In this document: positions 19,079 to 28,700 of the stretch, piece by piece
How the letters are laid out: every line of letters begins with the position of its first letter
Position numbering within the stretch: position 1 is the first letter of the stretch
Assembly (NCBI RefSeq): GCF_004138165.1
Contig: NZ_RYFF01000003.1
Span: 186,001 to 250,000, forward strand
Length of the DNA stretch: 64,000 nucleotides
DNA from: Candidatus Chloroploca sp. Khr17
Lineage (GTDB): Bacteria > Chloroflexota > Chloroflexia > Chloroflexales > Chloroflexaceae
Reading direction: 5' to 3'
Made by a program: the position numbers and the translations under genes
The notes under the pieces: generated by a model
What the model was told of the DNA's origin: nothing
Database searches by the model: none
What the model saw: the letters and a program-made list of their open reading frames with translations, nothing else

Positions 19079-19113
19079 AAGACCTCACAGGTCTTGAAGA
19101 CCTGTGAGGTCTT
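19079..19113. repeat. AGACCTCACAGGTCT-family palindromic repeat
   Basis: Two 17-base arms (AAGACCTCACAGGTCTT and its complement) are separated by one base. Each arm is itself nearly palindromic. Related units occur near 6620 and 10577 and four times at 24457-24572. Confidence 0.75.
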
Positions 19114-19188
19114 AGGCAGTCCGCGCTCCTAGGGGGAGCATGAACACTTGTATCACAAGAGATATTGAAATTATATAAGGATTCATTG

Positions 19189-20733
19189 GTGAAAATTGCC
19201 ATGCCAACCGTCTGGATCTTGGGCGATCAGTTGCTCGATCCGCATCCTGCGCTTGTTGCGGCTGCGTCTGTGGCGGGGACGTCGTCCGTACACGTGGTGT
19301 TGCTTGAGAGTACCGCTCGCCTCAACCAGCAGCCCTACCAGCGCAAAAAGCTGGTGTTGTTGCTCAGTGCGATGCGTCACTATGTGGCCATGCTGCGGGC
19401 GCAAGGGTATGCGGTTGAGTATCTGCACGCCCCCGATTTTCTTAGCGGGTTGCGTGAGCATTGTCAGCGTACGCAGCCGGGCCACCTCTTCACCATGGCC
19501 GCCGCCGAATATGCGACCCGTCAGTTCCAACAGACCCTTGCCGATGCGCTCGGTCTCCCCGTGACGATCCTGCCCAATGCGCAGTTCCTCGTCGGCCAGT
19601 TCGACCCGTTCCCCGACGCCCCGCCCACACGCACCGTGATGATGGCGACCTTCTACCGTGCCATGCGGCGTCATTTTGCGGTTTTGTTGGAAAAAGATGG
19701 CGCCCCTATCGGGCAAAAGTGGAGTTTTGACGCCGAGAATCGCAAGCCTTTGCCACGCGCCCTGACCCCGCCCGAGCCTCTGGTGCACGAGCCTGATGCC
19801 CTTACGCAGCAGGTTATGGAAGAGGTCGCCCGGAGGCCCGGTGGCATCGGCGACGTGACCGGTTTCAACCTGGCTGTCACGCATACCGAGGCGGCGCAGT
19901 TGCTCGCAACGTTTCTTGCCGAGCGCCTGGCGGACTTTGGCCCGTACGAAGACGCGATGACGATGCGCTCAGCGCTGCTCTACCACTCGGGGCTTTCGCC
20001 TTATCTCAACCTGGGCCTGCTCGAACCTATGCACCTCATCCGGGCCGCCGAGCAAGCGTATCACGACGGCAAGGCACCGCTCAATTCAGTGGAAGGCTTT
20101 GTGCGGCAGGTGCTCGGTTGGCGCGAGTATATGTACTGGCAATACTGGCGTCAGATGCCCGCGTTGGCGACCAAAAATGCCTGGAACGCCACCCGCACCT
20201 TGCCCGCTTGGTTCTGGACGGGCGCAACCGACCTGAACTGCCTGCACCACGCGATCACCCGCGCCTTGCAGACCGGCTACACGCATCACATCGAACGCCT
20301 GATGCTGCTGAGCAATCTCTGCTTGCTGGCCGGAGTGCAGCCGCACGAGGTCAACACATGGTTCCTGGCGGCCTACCTTGACGCCTACGACTGGGTGATG
20401 GTGCCCAACGTCTTTGGCATGGGCCTCAACGCCGACGGGGGCGGCATCGCCACGAAGCCCTACATCGCCTCGGCCAACTACATCAACAAGATGAGCGACT
20501 ATTGCGCCAGTTGCCGCTACAACGCCAAACAGCGCACCGGCCCTGACGCCTGCCCGTTCAACCTGCTCTACTGGAATTTCCTGATCACCCATGAAGAAGC
20601 CCTGCGCGCCAACCCACGGCTCGGGCCGGCGGTACTGGGCCTCAATCGGCTCACGGCGGAAGAACGAACCGTGATCCAGCAAGAAGCCCGGCTCGTTCTG
20701 GAACGGCTCGGCTTTCAGCAGGCAGCGACCTGA
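19189..20733 (+). CDS. FeS-type photolyase/cryptochrome (FeS-BCP, PhrB-like)
   Basis: About 514 residues. I choose GTG 19189 because AAGGA lies 7 bases upstream; ATG 19201 is the alternative. The N-terminal Rossmann-like domain begins PTVWILGDQLLDPHP, as in the deoxyribodipyrimidine photolyase-related group. The helical FAD-binding domain follows (FVRQVLGWREYMYW, NVFGMGLNADGG). Cys residues that should bind a 4Fe-4S cluster are visible: one in SNLCLLAG and three in DYCASCRYNAKQRTGPDAC. This group repairs UV-induced (6-4) photoproducts with FAD and a ribolumazine antenna. It converges on a universal stress protein gene 25 bases away and neighbours a PAS-STAS sensor, suiting a light/stress setting. 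Confidence 0.9.
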   Translation: MKIAMPTVWILGDQLLDPHPALVAAASVAGTSSVHVVLLESTARLNQQPYQRKKLVLLLSAMRHYVAMLRAQGYAVEYLHAPDFLSGLREHCQRTQPGHLFTMAAAEYATRQFQQTLADALGLPVTILPNAQFLVGQFDPFPDAPPTRTVMMATFYRAMRRHFAVLLEKDGAPIGQKWSFDAENRKPLPRALTPPEPLVHEPDALTQQVMEEVARRPGGIGDVTGFNLAVTHTEAAQLLATFLAERLADFGPYEDAMTMRSALLYHSGLSPYLNLGLLEPMHLIRAAEQAYHDGKAPLNSVEGFVRQVLGWREYMYWQYWRQMPALATKNAWNATRTLPAWFWTGATDLNCLHHAITRALQTGYTHHIERLMLLSNLCLLAGVQPHEVNTWFLAAYLDAYDWVMVPNVFGMGLNADGGGIATKPYIASANYINKMSDYCASCRYNAKQRTGPDACPFNLLYWNFLITHEEALRANPRLGPAVLGLNRLTAEERTVIQQEARLVLERLGFQQAAT

Positions 20734-20758
20734 GCGTGTCGAGGCCTTCATTCAGGTT

Positions 20759-21181
20759 TCATTTCATCACCAGCACCGGACATGGCGCACGCTGCGTCAG
20801 GGCCAAACTCACACTGCCCAAGATTCGATCGCGCCACGGGTGTTCTCCATGGGCCCCGATCACAAGCAAAGTGGCGCGCCATTGCGCGATCTGTTCAAGG
20901 ATGGCTTCGGCAGGAGGGCCTTCAAGAACCACCATCTCAACCTCGACGACGCCCAGGGCGCGCAGGCGCTCGCGTGTTCCGTCGACACACGCGGCGGCTT
21001 GTTGGCGTCTGGACTGCAAGGCATGATGGAGGTAGGGTTCACTCATCGCAACTGGTGGGGCGGCGGCAACGTTCAATACCAGGACATGCGCGGCATAACA
21101 ATGCGCTAATGAGGCAACATAGTCGAGCGCTCGCTCACACACTGCCGAACCGTCGGTCGCGAAGGCAATACGTTCAAACAT
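20759..21181 (-). CDS. Universal stress protein (UspA family)
   Basis: 140 residues from ATG 21181 (MFERIAFATDGSAVCERAL), typical length for a single-domain UspA. The ATP-binding motif G-x2-G-x9-G-S is present as GAHGEHPWRDRILGS, so it is probably of the nucleotide-binding type. The N-terminal DGS motif is intact. The CNNM gene at 21265 lies 83 bases upstream on the same strand, so the two may be co-transcribed. Confidence 0.92.
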   Translation of the reverse strand: MFERIAFATDGSAVCERALDYVASLAHCYAAHVLVLNVAAAPPVAMSEPYLHHALQSRRQQAAACVDGTRERLRALGVVEVEMVVLEGPPAEAILEQIAQWRATLLVIGAHGEHPWRDRILGSVSLALTQRAPCPVLVMK

Positions 21182-21264
21182 CGTGAACCTCCTCATACGT
21201 CTGGCGCAACGCATCCAATCGATGTGGCGAAACGTCTGCCTCTGTACGGCGATCGCTCACCGCA

Positions 21265-22302
21265 TCAGGTGTCGGATGGTTGGTCAAAGCGATTCTGATT
21301 CTTCCGGCGTGCCTCGGCTTGGAGGTCGGCGACCCGGTCGGTTTCGTCCACAATTTCACCGGTGAGCACCTCGAGCACATCTTCAAGCGAGACCACACCG
21401 GCAAGACCGCCATACTCATCAATGACGACCGAGAGGTGTTGACGTGTCTGGCGGAAGACTTCCAGCAGTTTGTCGGCCCGTATACTGGCGGGCACGAAGT
21501 TTGCCGGGCGCATCAGCGCTGCGACGGCCTGCTGTTCATGCCCGGCTAACAACGCCGCGAGCAGTTCACTCCGTAACGCGATGCCACGCACTTCGTCAAT
21601 GGAATCACCGATGACGACCAGCCGCGAATGTTCAGCACTGAGCATAGTCGCGCGTGCCGCCGCGAGCGTATCATCGGCGTGGAGATAGGTGATACTGACC
21701 CGCGGCGTCATAATATGCCCGGCGACCGTATCGTTGAGGCGGAAGACGCGCTCGATCATCTCTGACTCGTCATGCTCGATGACCCCTTCCTGTTGACCGA
21801 TCCGCGCCAGCAGGCGAATTTCGGCTTCATTGGTCGTGGGGGCCCGATTCGTTGTGACAATCGGGGCAACGATGCGTTCGATGAGCCAGACAATCGGCGT
21901 AAAGAGGATCGTCAAGAACTGGACAGGCCTGGCCACAATTGGCGCGATCGTCGCGGCATAACGCTCGCCAAGCGTCTTTGGGATAATCTCACTAAAAATG
22001 ATCACGGCGAGCGTGAGTGAAGTTGAAAAGACGCCAATCCACTGACTGCCAAAGACTTCAGTCGCCAGGTTACCGATCACCAGGCTCCCGCCGATATTCG
22101 CGACATTGTTCAGCACCACAATCGTGCTGATCGGACGCGCCATGTTTTCGCGGATGTGCAGCAAGGCCTTCGCTGAGGCCCCACCGCCTTCGGCGAGTTG
22201 GCGTACCCGCACCATGCTGACCGAGAAGAGGGCCGCTTCGGCCCCAGAACAAACGGCTGAGACACTTAACGTCAGGAAGATGATGAAAAAGAGTAAACTC
22301 AT
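21265..22302 (-). CDS. CNNM/CBS membrane protein without CorC_HlyC domain
   Basis: 345 residues. Residues 1-150 form the CNNM (DUF21) transmembrane domain with four helices and the SGAEAALFS and IFSEIIPKTLGERYA motifs. Two CBS repeats follow (about 185-310: HIMTPRVSITYLHADDTLAA, then VVIDEYGGLAGVVSLEDVLE). The usual C-terminal CorC_HlyC domain is missing; the protein ends in a short charged tail. Family members are linked to Mg2+/Co2+ transport or tolerance. The start has no clear ribosome site. A second, full-length CNNM gene lies at 23006-24301. Confidence 0.88.
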   Translation of the reverse strand: MSLLFFIIFLTLSVSAVCSGAEAALFSVSMVRVRQLAEGGGASAKALLHIRENMARPISTIVVLNNVANIGGSLVIGNLATEVFGSQWIGVFSTSLTLAVIIFSEIIPKTLGERYAATIAPIVARPVQFLTILFTPIVWLIERIVAPIVTTNRAPTTNEAEIRLLARIGQQEGVIEHDESEMIERVFRLNDTVAGHIMTPRVSITYLHADDTLAAARATMLSAEHSRLVVIGDSIDEVRGIALRSELLAALLAGHEQQAVAALMRPANFVPASIRADKLLEVFRQTRQHLSVVIDEYGGLAGVVSLEDVLEVLTGEIVDETDRVADLQAEARRKNQNRFDQPSDT

Positions 22303-22354
22303 ATGTTTTATAAGCGCTGTAGCGCTACGAAAATACGATGCTTCGAGCCACTGT

Positions 22355-22801
22355 TTATGAGCGGTGATACCTAGCGCTTATGTTGCGGAGCATCGGTCTG
22401 ATCTGCGCACGCATACGTTGAATATGTCGATACGCAAACTGTGCGGCCCGCCCAAGCAGTCCAGGACGTTGGCCCAAGCGACGCAGGGACAACCGCAACA
22501 AGACCCAACTCCGGCGGATCAGATGATGCCGCCGCCCAACGAGCAACACCCCAAGGACGAAGAACGGGATGCCTGGCCCAGGGAGGATCATGCCCAGGAG
22601 GCCGATGATGATCAACAGCCAACCTACGATCTGACGAAGCACCAACCAGGCATGGTAAAGGTTGAAGGTAAACAACCGATGGGCCAAAATGAGCAAGATA
22701 GCAGCGAGCAAGCTGCTTAATACGACAAGAGTAGCATCAAAAAGCGGATCCGAAAAAATATATACGATATCAAGTTCAGCCAGCATCCAGAGACTCTCCA
22801 T
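22355..22801 (-). CDS. Small membrane protein with PGPG motif
   Basis: 148 residues. Two or three hydrophobic helices (about 20-45 and 58-90), the second built around ILPGPGIPFFVLGVLLV, which matches the PGPGW-type transmembrane family. The C-terminal third is strongly basic (RRHHLIRRSWVLLRLSLRR), probably cytoplasmic. M6 is an alternative start. It lies 52 bases upstream of the CNNM gene on the same strand. The function of this family is unknown to me. Confidence 0.7.
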   Translation of the reverse strand: MESLWMLAELDIVYIFSDPLFDATLVVLSSLLAAILLILAHRLFTFNLYHAWLVLRQIVGWLLIIIGLLGMILPGPGIPFFVLGVLLVGRRHHLIRRSWVLLRLSLRRLGQRPGLLGRAAQFAYRHIQRMRAQIRPMLRNISARYHRS

Positions 22802-22897
22802 GCTTTATATGATACCAGCAAAAGCTTGCACCGTGATGAAGATAGCAGTCCTAGACAATTTGTATCTGAGGAGTGTCGGCTAATGGTTTTACAGGAA

Positions 22898-22988
22898 ATG
22901 TAACGTACGGTTTCTTGCTATGATACGCCCCTGGGTGCGCGGGCGGGCCGCCCACGCACCCAGGGGTCGCAGAAAACGTAGGTTACAT
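22898..22988. repeat. Palindromic element with TGTAAC-type ends and GC-rich core
   Basis: Outer arms ATGTAACGTACGGTTTCT (left) and the complement of ATGTAACCTACGTTTTCT (right) enclose a 12-bp perfect stem (CCCCTGGGTGCG) with a GGGCGGGCCGCCC centre. The ends match those of the element at 31710-31843 and the left end of copy B, but the core is different. It fills the gap between two minus-strand genes. Confidence 0.75.
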
Positions 22989-23005
22989 ACTAAAAGGTAT
23001 TGCCC

Positions 23006-24301
23006 CTACGTGTGCTTGCTCAACAAGATGCGGTCAATGCGCCGCCCGTCCATATCGACGACCTCGAACCGCCAGCGATCCCACTCCACATGATCGCCTG
23101 TGGTGGGAATATGGCCGAGCAATGTGATGACCAGGCCAGCGAGCGTATCATAACGATAGATTGTTTCGTCTGGCAGTTCGTCCACCTCCAAGAGGGCTTT
23201 CAGATCATCCGTGGGCAGACGCCCATCAATGAGCCATGAACCATCCTCGCGACTCACAATGAATTCGGGTTCAGGTTCATCAAATTCATCTTCAATGTTG
23301 CCCACAATCTCTTCGAGCACATCTTCCAGCGTGACCAGGCCTTCCACTCCCCCTTCTTCGCCAACGACAATCGCCATATGCCGCTGCTGTTTCCGAAACG
23401 TCGCCAGGAGCTGGGCGGCCAGACTATGTTCGGCGACATAGAGGGGCGGGCTGATGACGCTCCGCACCAGCGCAGCTTCGCCTTCGCGGTGATAGAGCAT
23501 CAGCAAATCACGGACATGAACGATACCAATGATCTGGTCAGGCGTATCCTGATAGATCGGAAAGCGCGAGTAGCCATCCTCCAGCACCTGAGGCATGATC
23601 TGACCCAGGGTTGCCTCAGCCTCGATCATAACGATGTCGCGCCGCGGGGTCATAATCTGACGCACTTGCTGATCGCTAAACTCGAAAATACTCTCAATAA
23701 GTTGCTGCTCGTGCAATGTGACCTCGCCTCCAGAGGCACCTTCACGAACCAGAGCCTGGATATCTTCTTCCGTCACCTGCGCCGGGAGGGTTTTATCGAG
23801 ACCGAGGAGGCGCAGCACGAGTTGGGTGGAGAAGGCAAGCAGGCTGACTACCGGGCTACTCAACCGGGCAATGAAGGTCATTGGGGTGGCAATCAGCATG
23901 GCATACTGCTCAGCCTTGAGCAACGCAAGCCGCTTGGGCACCAGTTCGCCAAAAACCAGGGTGAAGAAGGTGATCACCACAACCACAATGCCGAACGCGA
24001 GTTGGGTCGCATACGGCCCAACCACAGGCAGGCTGCTTAGCGACGGCGACAGACGAGCGGCAATGCTGGCACCGCCAAACGCGCCGGTGAGAATACCAAT
24101 TAGGGTAATGCCAACCTGGACAGCGGAGAGAAAGCGATTGGGATCGTCTTGTAAGCGGAGAGCCGCCGCCGCACCGGCACTTCCATCAGCCGCGTGCTGC
24201 TCTAACCGTCCCCGTTTTGCTCCCAGGATGGCCAGTTCTGTTCCTGCAAAGATCCCATTGGCTAAAATCAACACCAAAATGATAGTAATTTCAATGGTCA
24301 T
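23006..24301 (-). CDS. CNNM/CBS/CorC_HlyC membrane protein (hemolysin-C family)
   Basis: About 431 residues from ATG 24301 (MTIEITIILVLILANGIFAG); the frame is open to 24379, but MTIEITI begins the first helix as expected. Order: CNNM transmembrane domain (1-200, with FAGTELAILGAKRGRLEQ and FGELVPKRLALLKAEQYA), paired CBS domains (about 210-335, IMTPRRDIVMIEAEATLG and IVVGEEGGVEGLVTLEDVLE), and a CorC_HlyC domain (about 350-431, DGSWLIDGRLPTDDLKALL). A probable role is Mg2+/Co2+ transport or its regulation. Confidence 0.92.
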   Translation of the reverse strand: MTIEITIILVLILANGIFAGTELAILGAKRGRLEQHAADGSAGAAAALRLQDDPNRFLSAVQVGITLIGILTGAFGGASIAARLSPSLSSLPVVGPYATQLAFGIVVVVITFFTLVFGELVPKRLALLKAEQYAMLIATPMTFIARLSSPVVSLLAFSTQLVLRLLGLDKTLPAQVTEEDIQALVREGASGGEVTLHEQQLIESIFEFSDQQVRQIMTPRRDIVMIEAEATLGQIMPQVLEDGYSRFPIYQDTPDQIIGIVHVRDLLMLYHREGEAALVRSVISPPLYVAEHSLAAQLLATFRKQQRHMAIVVGEEGGVEGLVTLEDVLEEIVGNIEDEFDEPEPEFIVSREDGSWLIDGRLPTDDLKALLEVDELPDETIYRYDTLAGLVITLLGHIPTTGDHVEWDRWRFEVVDMDGRRIDRILLSKHT

Positions 24302-24429
24302 ATTGATTGTGTTACCTTCTCGTGTGTTATGCTGATCATATCTGGAGCACATGCCACCGGCGTATTGGTTGACACCCATTCAAGCCAAAGGCAATGGAAG
24401 CAATTATAGCAGTTCTGCTTGGCTAGACC

Positions 24430-24575
24430 CAATACCTTGCAAAGAAGCACGAGAAGAGACCTCACAGGTCTTGATGATGGCGTCCCAATGCGGACGAGCA
24501 GACCTGTGAGGTCTTCTTTGCAGGTATTGTGGCCAGACCAGACCTCACAAGTCTCGAAGACCTGTGAGGTCTCAG
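24430..24575. repeat. Cluster of four AGACCTCACAGGTCT-family units
   Basis: Units lie at 24457-24472, 24500-24515, 24540-24554 and 24557-24572. The first two are arms of a larger imperfect inverted repeat that also pairs AATACCTTGCAAAGAAG with CTTCTTTGCAGGTATT. This fills the gap between the CNNM and ABC ATPase genes. Confidence 0.7.
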
Positions 24576-24671
24576 GCGGGTTTTGCTGCTTAGGAGCGCG
24601 AACCGATGGGGCACCAGTTCATTTCACCCTGACCGACCAGTGCCCCAATAGCGCTACGTTTGCGACCCTAA

Positions 24672-25424
24672 TCACTCATCAAGCAACGCAACTTCATCGG
24701 GGTCACCAGTGAGGCTCAGGAAGATATCTTCGAGACTAGCGTCGCCGCCGGCGCGCAGTTGATCGAGGGTGCCCGAGGCAATGATGGCCCCTTTGTTGAT
24801 GATAAAGACCCGGTCGCACATGCGCTCGGCGATCTCAAGGATATGCGTTGACATGAAGACAGCGGTGCCCTGGGCCGCGACCTCACGCAGGAGATCCTTG
24901 ATCAACCGGGCGCTGCGCGGATCGAGGCCAACGGTTGGTTCGTCGAGAAAAAAGGCGCGTGGCTGGTGCAGCAGTGCCCCGGTGAGCGCGGCCTTCTGGC
25001 GCATACCGTGGCTATAGCCGCCGAGCAATTCATTGCCACGGTCGGTCAACCCAAAGAGGCGCAACAGATGCTCGCCGCGGTCACGGGCGATCTTTGGGTC
25101 AAGACGGTAGAGCCCGCCCATAAACTGGATATATTCGCGGGCGGTGAGCTTTTCGGGTAAAAAGGGCTGATCAGGCACATAGCCAAGCAGCGCCTTGGCG
25201 CGCAAAGGGGCTTTTTGCAGATCAAACCCGCCGATGCGGGCCACCCCAGTACTTGGGCGCAGCAAGCCGATCAACATCTTGATCGTCGTCGTCTTGCCCG
25301 CCCCGTTTGGCCCCAGAAAGCCCACAATCTCACCAGGATAGATGCTGAGATCGACGTTCTGGACCGCGACGGTATCACCAAAGCGTTTTTGCAGGCCCAC
25401 GGCCTCAATGATTGGTTCGTTCAT
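24672..25424 (-). CDS. ABC transporter ATP-binding protein (no permease alongside)
   Basis: 250 residues from ATG 25424 (MNEPIIEAVGLQKRFGD). Walker A GPNGAGKTT, Q-loop region YVPDQPFLPEKLTARE, signature GYSHGMRQKAALTGAL (degenerate LSGGQ), Walker B FFLDEPTVGLD and a switch His in STHILE are all present. The DRA/CcmA-type layout (QKRFGDTVAVQNVDLSIYPG) suits an exporter whose permease is a separate protein, but no permease gene is adjacent. TATAAT lies only 3 bases before the start codon, too close to count as its promoter. Confidence 0.92.
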   Translation of the reverse strand: MNEPIIEAVGLQKRFGDTVAVQNVDLSIYPGEIVGFLGPNGAGKTTTIKMLIGLLRPSTGVARIGGFDLQKAPLRAKALLGYVPDQPFLPEKLTAREYIQFMGGLYRLDPKIARDRGEHLLRLFGLTDRGNELLGGYSHGMRQKAALTGALLHQPRAFFLDEPTVGLDPRSARLIKDLLREVAAQGTAVFMSTHILEIAERMCDRVFIINKGAIIASGTLDQLRAGGDASLEDIFLSLTGDPDEVALLDE

Positions 25425-25434
25425 AGGATTATAC

Positions 25435-25467
25435 TCGCTGCGTGGCGGCTTCGCCGCCACGCAGCGA
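25435..25467. repeat. Perfect 15-bp stem hairpin
   Basis: TCGCTGCGTGGCGGC and its complement around a 3-base TTC loop, 11 bases upstream of the ABC ATPase start. It could act on that gene's leader or be another dispersed palindrome. The remaining 25468-25722 holds the GCAAG-loop hairpin at 25512-25532 and the phrase GGGCGATTGCATCTTCCGT (also at 50752); I see no gene there. Confidence 0.6.
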
Positions 25468-25722
25468 GATGAGGGCAGGGCGATTGCATCTTCCGTGCAT
25501 GCACCCCACCAGGGCACCCGCAAGGGGTGCCCCTACAGGGCCGGGGGCCGCCGTTTGCGCTGCTGGTTGCATGCACATGCTGCCACATAGAGCGTATTTT
25601 TATCCGGTTTCGTATGATGCGATCGCCCTAGAGATGAGGGCAAGGGTTTCACTAGGCAGCACGCCGGAGGCATTGTAGCATGAGTTGGGGCACAGGTGGC
25701 GTTGGTGGCGGCGGGGCAGTGC

Positions 25723-25728
25723 TACAAT
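25723..25728 (+). promoter_or_regulatory. -10 box placing a leaderless start
   Basis: TACAAT ends exactly 6 bases before ATG 25735, so transcription would begin at or next to the A of the start codon. A weak -35 (TTGGTG) lies 15 bases further upstream. No ribosome site precedes the ATG. Confidence 0.5.
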
Positions 25729-25734
25729 CAGGCT

Positions 25735-28700
25735 ATGCGAATTCAGCTTCTGGGTGGGTGTCGGGTGACATGGCAGGGAGAGCCGCTGGTGTTGCCACGA
25801 CGACGGGTGCGTGCATTGTTGTACCGGTTGGCGGCGCAGCTTCAGCCGCTGCCGCGTGATCGGCTGGCCTTTCTCTTCTGGCCTGATGCGCCCGATCACA
25901 TGGCACGACGCCATATGACGCGCTTGCTTTCGAGTCTGCGTGCGGCATTGCCGACACCACGCCTGGTGCTGGTTGATGAGGAGATGGTGGCCCTCGCTGC
26001 CGCGCTGGTTGAGGTTGATTGCCATGCGTTTGTGCGTGGCACGGCTGCCCCCGATCTGGCTGGCCTCGCTGAGGCGCTGGCGCTCTATCGGGGTCCGTTT
26101 ATGGATGGCTTTGCGTTGCCTGATGCGCCTGAATATGAGCTGTGGCAGGCGGCGACGGCCCGCGAGTTTCACGCACGTTACCTCGGTGGACTCGAAGTGG
26201 CAACTGAGCGCGCCGTTGCCCTGGGCGATCTGACGGCAGCGATCCAGTTTACCCAACGGTATCTCGCAGGCGATGAACTCGCTGAACCAATGCACCGTCG
26301 GTTGATCGAGCTCTTTATGGCTGTCGGCGATCGGGCGGCTGCATGGCGGCAGTTTGAGCTGTGCTGCCGGGTGCTCGAACGTGAGTTGGGCGTTGGGCCG
26401 TTGCCGTCAACGCGTGCGGTGTTGCAACCAGGAGCACAACGATCACGCCTTGACGCGCCGCCTGACGGCGTTTCGTTGCCCCCAACGCAGACACTGTCGG
26501 GGCAACAAAGCCTATTTGATACAGTGTCAATTGTGCCAATTTTACCTTCACTGGAGGTGCCGCTGGTTGGGCGCACTGAGGAGCTTGGGCGTTTGCAGGT
26601 AGCCTATGCGCGTTTTATGATGGAGCAGCCGCAACGGGGCGGCTTCATGCTCATCAGCGGTGAGTCGGGGATGGGCAAGTCGCGCCTGATGCGTGACTAT
26701 GTGGCGCGTCAAGCGGGGCTTGTGCTGACGGGCATCTGCCATATTGATGGGCAGCATATGCCGTATGCCGTGTTGATCCAGATGTTGCGTCAGACGTTGC
26801 ATACGCCGGCGTTGTGGCAGACAGTTCCGGCCCACTGGCGCAGCGAGTTGCTGCCGTTGCTACCCGAGTTGCGCCAGCACTTCCCCGATCTCCCACTGCC
26901 GATCGGGGTCGCGACGGCCTTTGCGCAACAGCACCTCTATACGGCGCTGACCGAGGTGCTGGGCACATTTGCGGCCCAACAACCGCTGCTACTCTGCTTC
27001 GATGATCTGCCGTTTGCCGATGAAGCGACGCTGGGATGGTTGCGCTCGCTGGTGACCAATTGGGGCGCTACCCCGCTGGTTGTGGTGGCGACGGCCACCA
27101 CGGTAACGCCTAGACTTGACCAGTTGCGCAAGCGGCTACGGCGTGCCGGGCGGCTGGCCGAGGTCGACGTTGGGCCGTTGGACATCACGGCAACCCAGCA
27201 GTTGCTTGGCTCGCTCTCACCGCCGCCACCCGTTGCACTGGTGCCCCAGATCCATCAGGAGACCGGGGGCAATCCCTTCTTTATGCTCGAAATCGTGCGC
27301 GCACTGCAAGAGCGCACGCAACCACATCCCTCTCCAGCCACGCTCCCACTCCCTGTAACGGTGCGCGAGGCGATCCTGGCGCGGATCAGCCACCTGAGCG
27401 ACTTGGCCCGTGAGGTGCTGGAAGCGGCGGTGATCCTCGACCCTCACCTCGATGAGCGCCTGCTCGCAACGGTGGCGGCGCGGTCAGCGGCGGCGATCGG
27501 TGAAGGCCTCGAAGAACTGACGACACACCAGGTGCTTGGGATACACACCGCAGACGCAACCGTAGCGCGGCTCGCCTTTGCGCACCCGTTGCTGCGCAGC
27601 GCCGTGCTCGAGCAGCTCTCGCCGTGGCGACGGATGGTCTTGCATCGGCGGGCTGGGCAAGCCTTCGCCCAGGCATACCCGGATCAGCCAGCGCTCGTGG
27701 CGCCTCACTTTGCCAAAGCGGGGCTTGGGGAGGCGGCGCTCAGCGCCTATCAGCAGGCAGCCGCGCAAGCCTCGGCGCTCTATGCCTATGGGGTTGCCCT
27801 AACAAATCTTGAGGCTGCGTGCGGACTGCTCCCCCAGATCAAACAACCGACAACCCGGCACCTGACCCTGCTACGCCAACGCCTCGCGCTCCACCGCACC
27901 CTGTTGCACCTTGAGGCCTGGGCCAGCGACGCTGCGCAGGTGCTGGCGATGGCGCACGAGCTTGGTGAGTCAGGGGCGCAACTTGAGGCGCTTGAGGCGC
28001 AGATGAGCCTGGCGGTGTTGCAAGGGCGGGCCGCAGAGGTTGACGTGACCGCGACCGAAGCGCTGGCGCTGGCGACGGCGACCGGCGATCAGGTCGCGGC
28101 AGCGCGCCTTCACCAGACGCTCGGGTGGCACCTGGCCGATGCGTTGGGGCGTTCGCGGGAAGGCCTGACGCATCTCCAGACGGCGTGTCGGCTGGCCGAG
28201 GCAGCTGAGGCGACATCGGTGCTCTATCAGGCGCTGTGTCATTGCGCCTTTGCCCAGCGCGCCGAAGGCCAGTGCAACGAGGCGCTTGCCAGTGCGCAGC
28301 GGGCGCTCGCGTTGACCCCGTACCAGCCACATTGCCCGCCGCACCCGGCGTGGGCCGACGCTCTGCGCGAGCTTGGTGAAGCGAACGCCTACCTTGCGCA
28401 TTGGGAAGCGGCGCGTAGCTACCTGCGCCCCCTGCTACCCTTGTATCGCACCCTGGATGACCCCTGGGCGTATGGGGCCTTACTCTACAACTACGGCCTC
28501 TACAGCAGCAACATGGGGCAACACAGCGACGCAATCGCCGCCATGCGCCAACTCGTCGTCTTGAGTGAACGCGTCGGCCTACCGGCAGACTCTGCGTATG
28601 GCATCTGGCACCGTGCCGGACTTGCGCGGGTACTGATCGCGGCAGGCGAACATGATGAAGCCGACGCAGTGTTGCGGCACCTGCACCCGACTGATTTGAC

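Noticed and set aside
25424-25435. TATAAT before the ABC ATPase as a leaderless promoter
   Set aside because: Only 3 bases separate it from the ATG, so the transcript would begin inside the gene.
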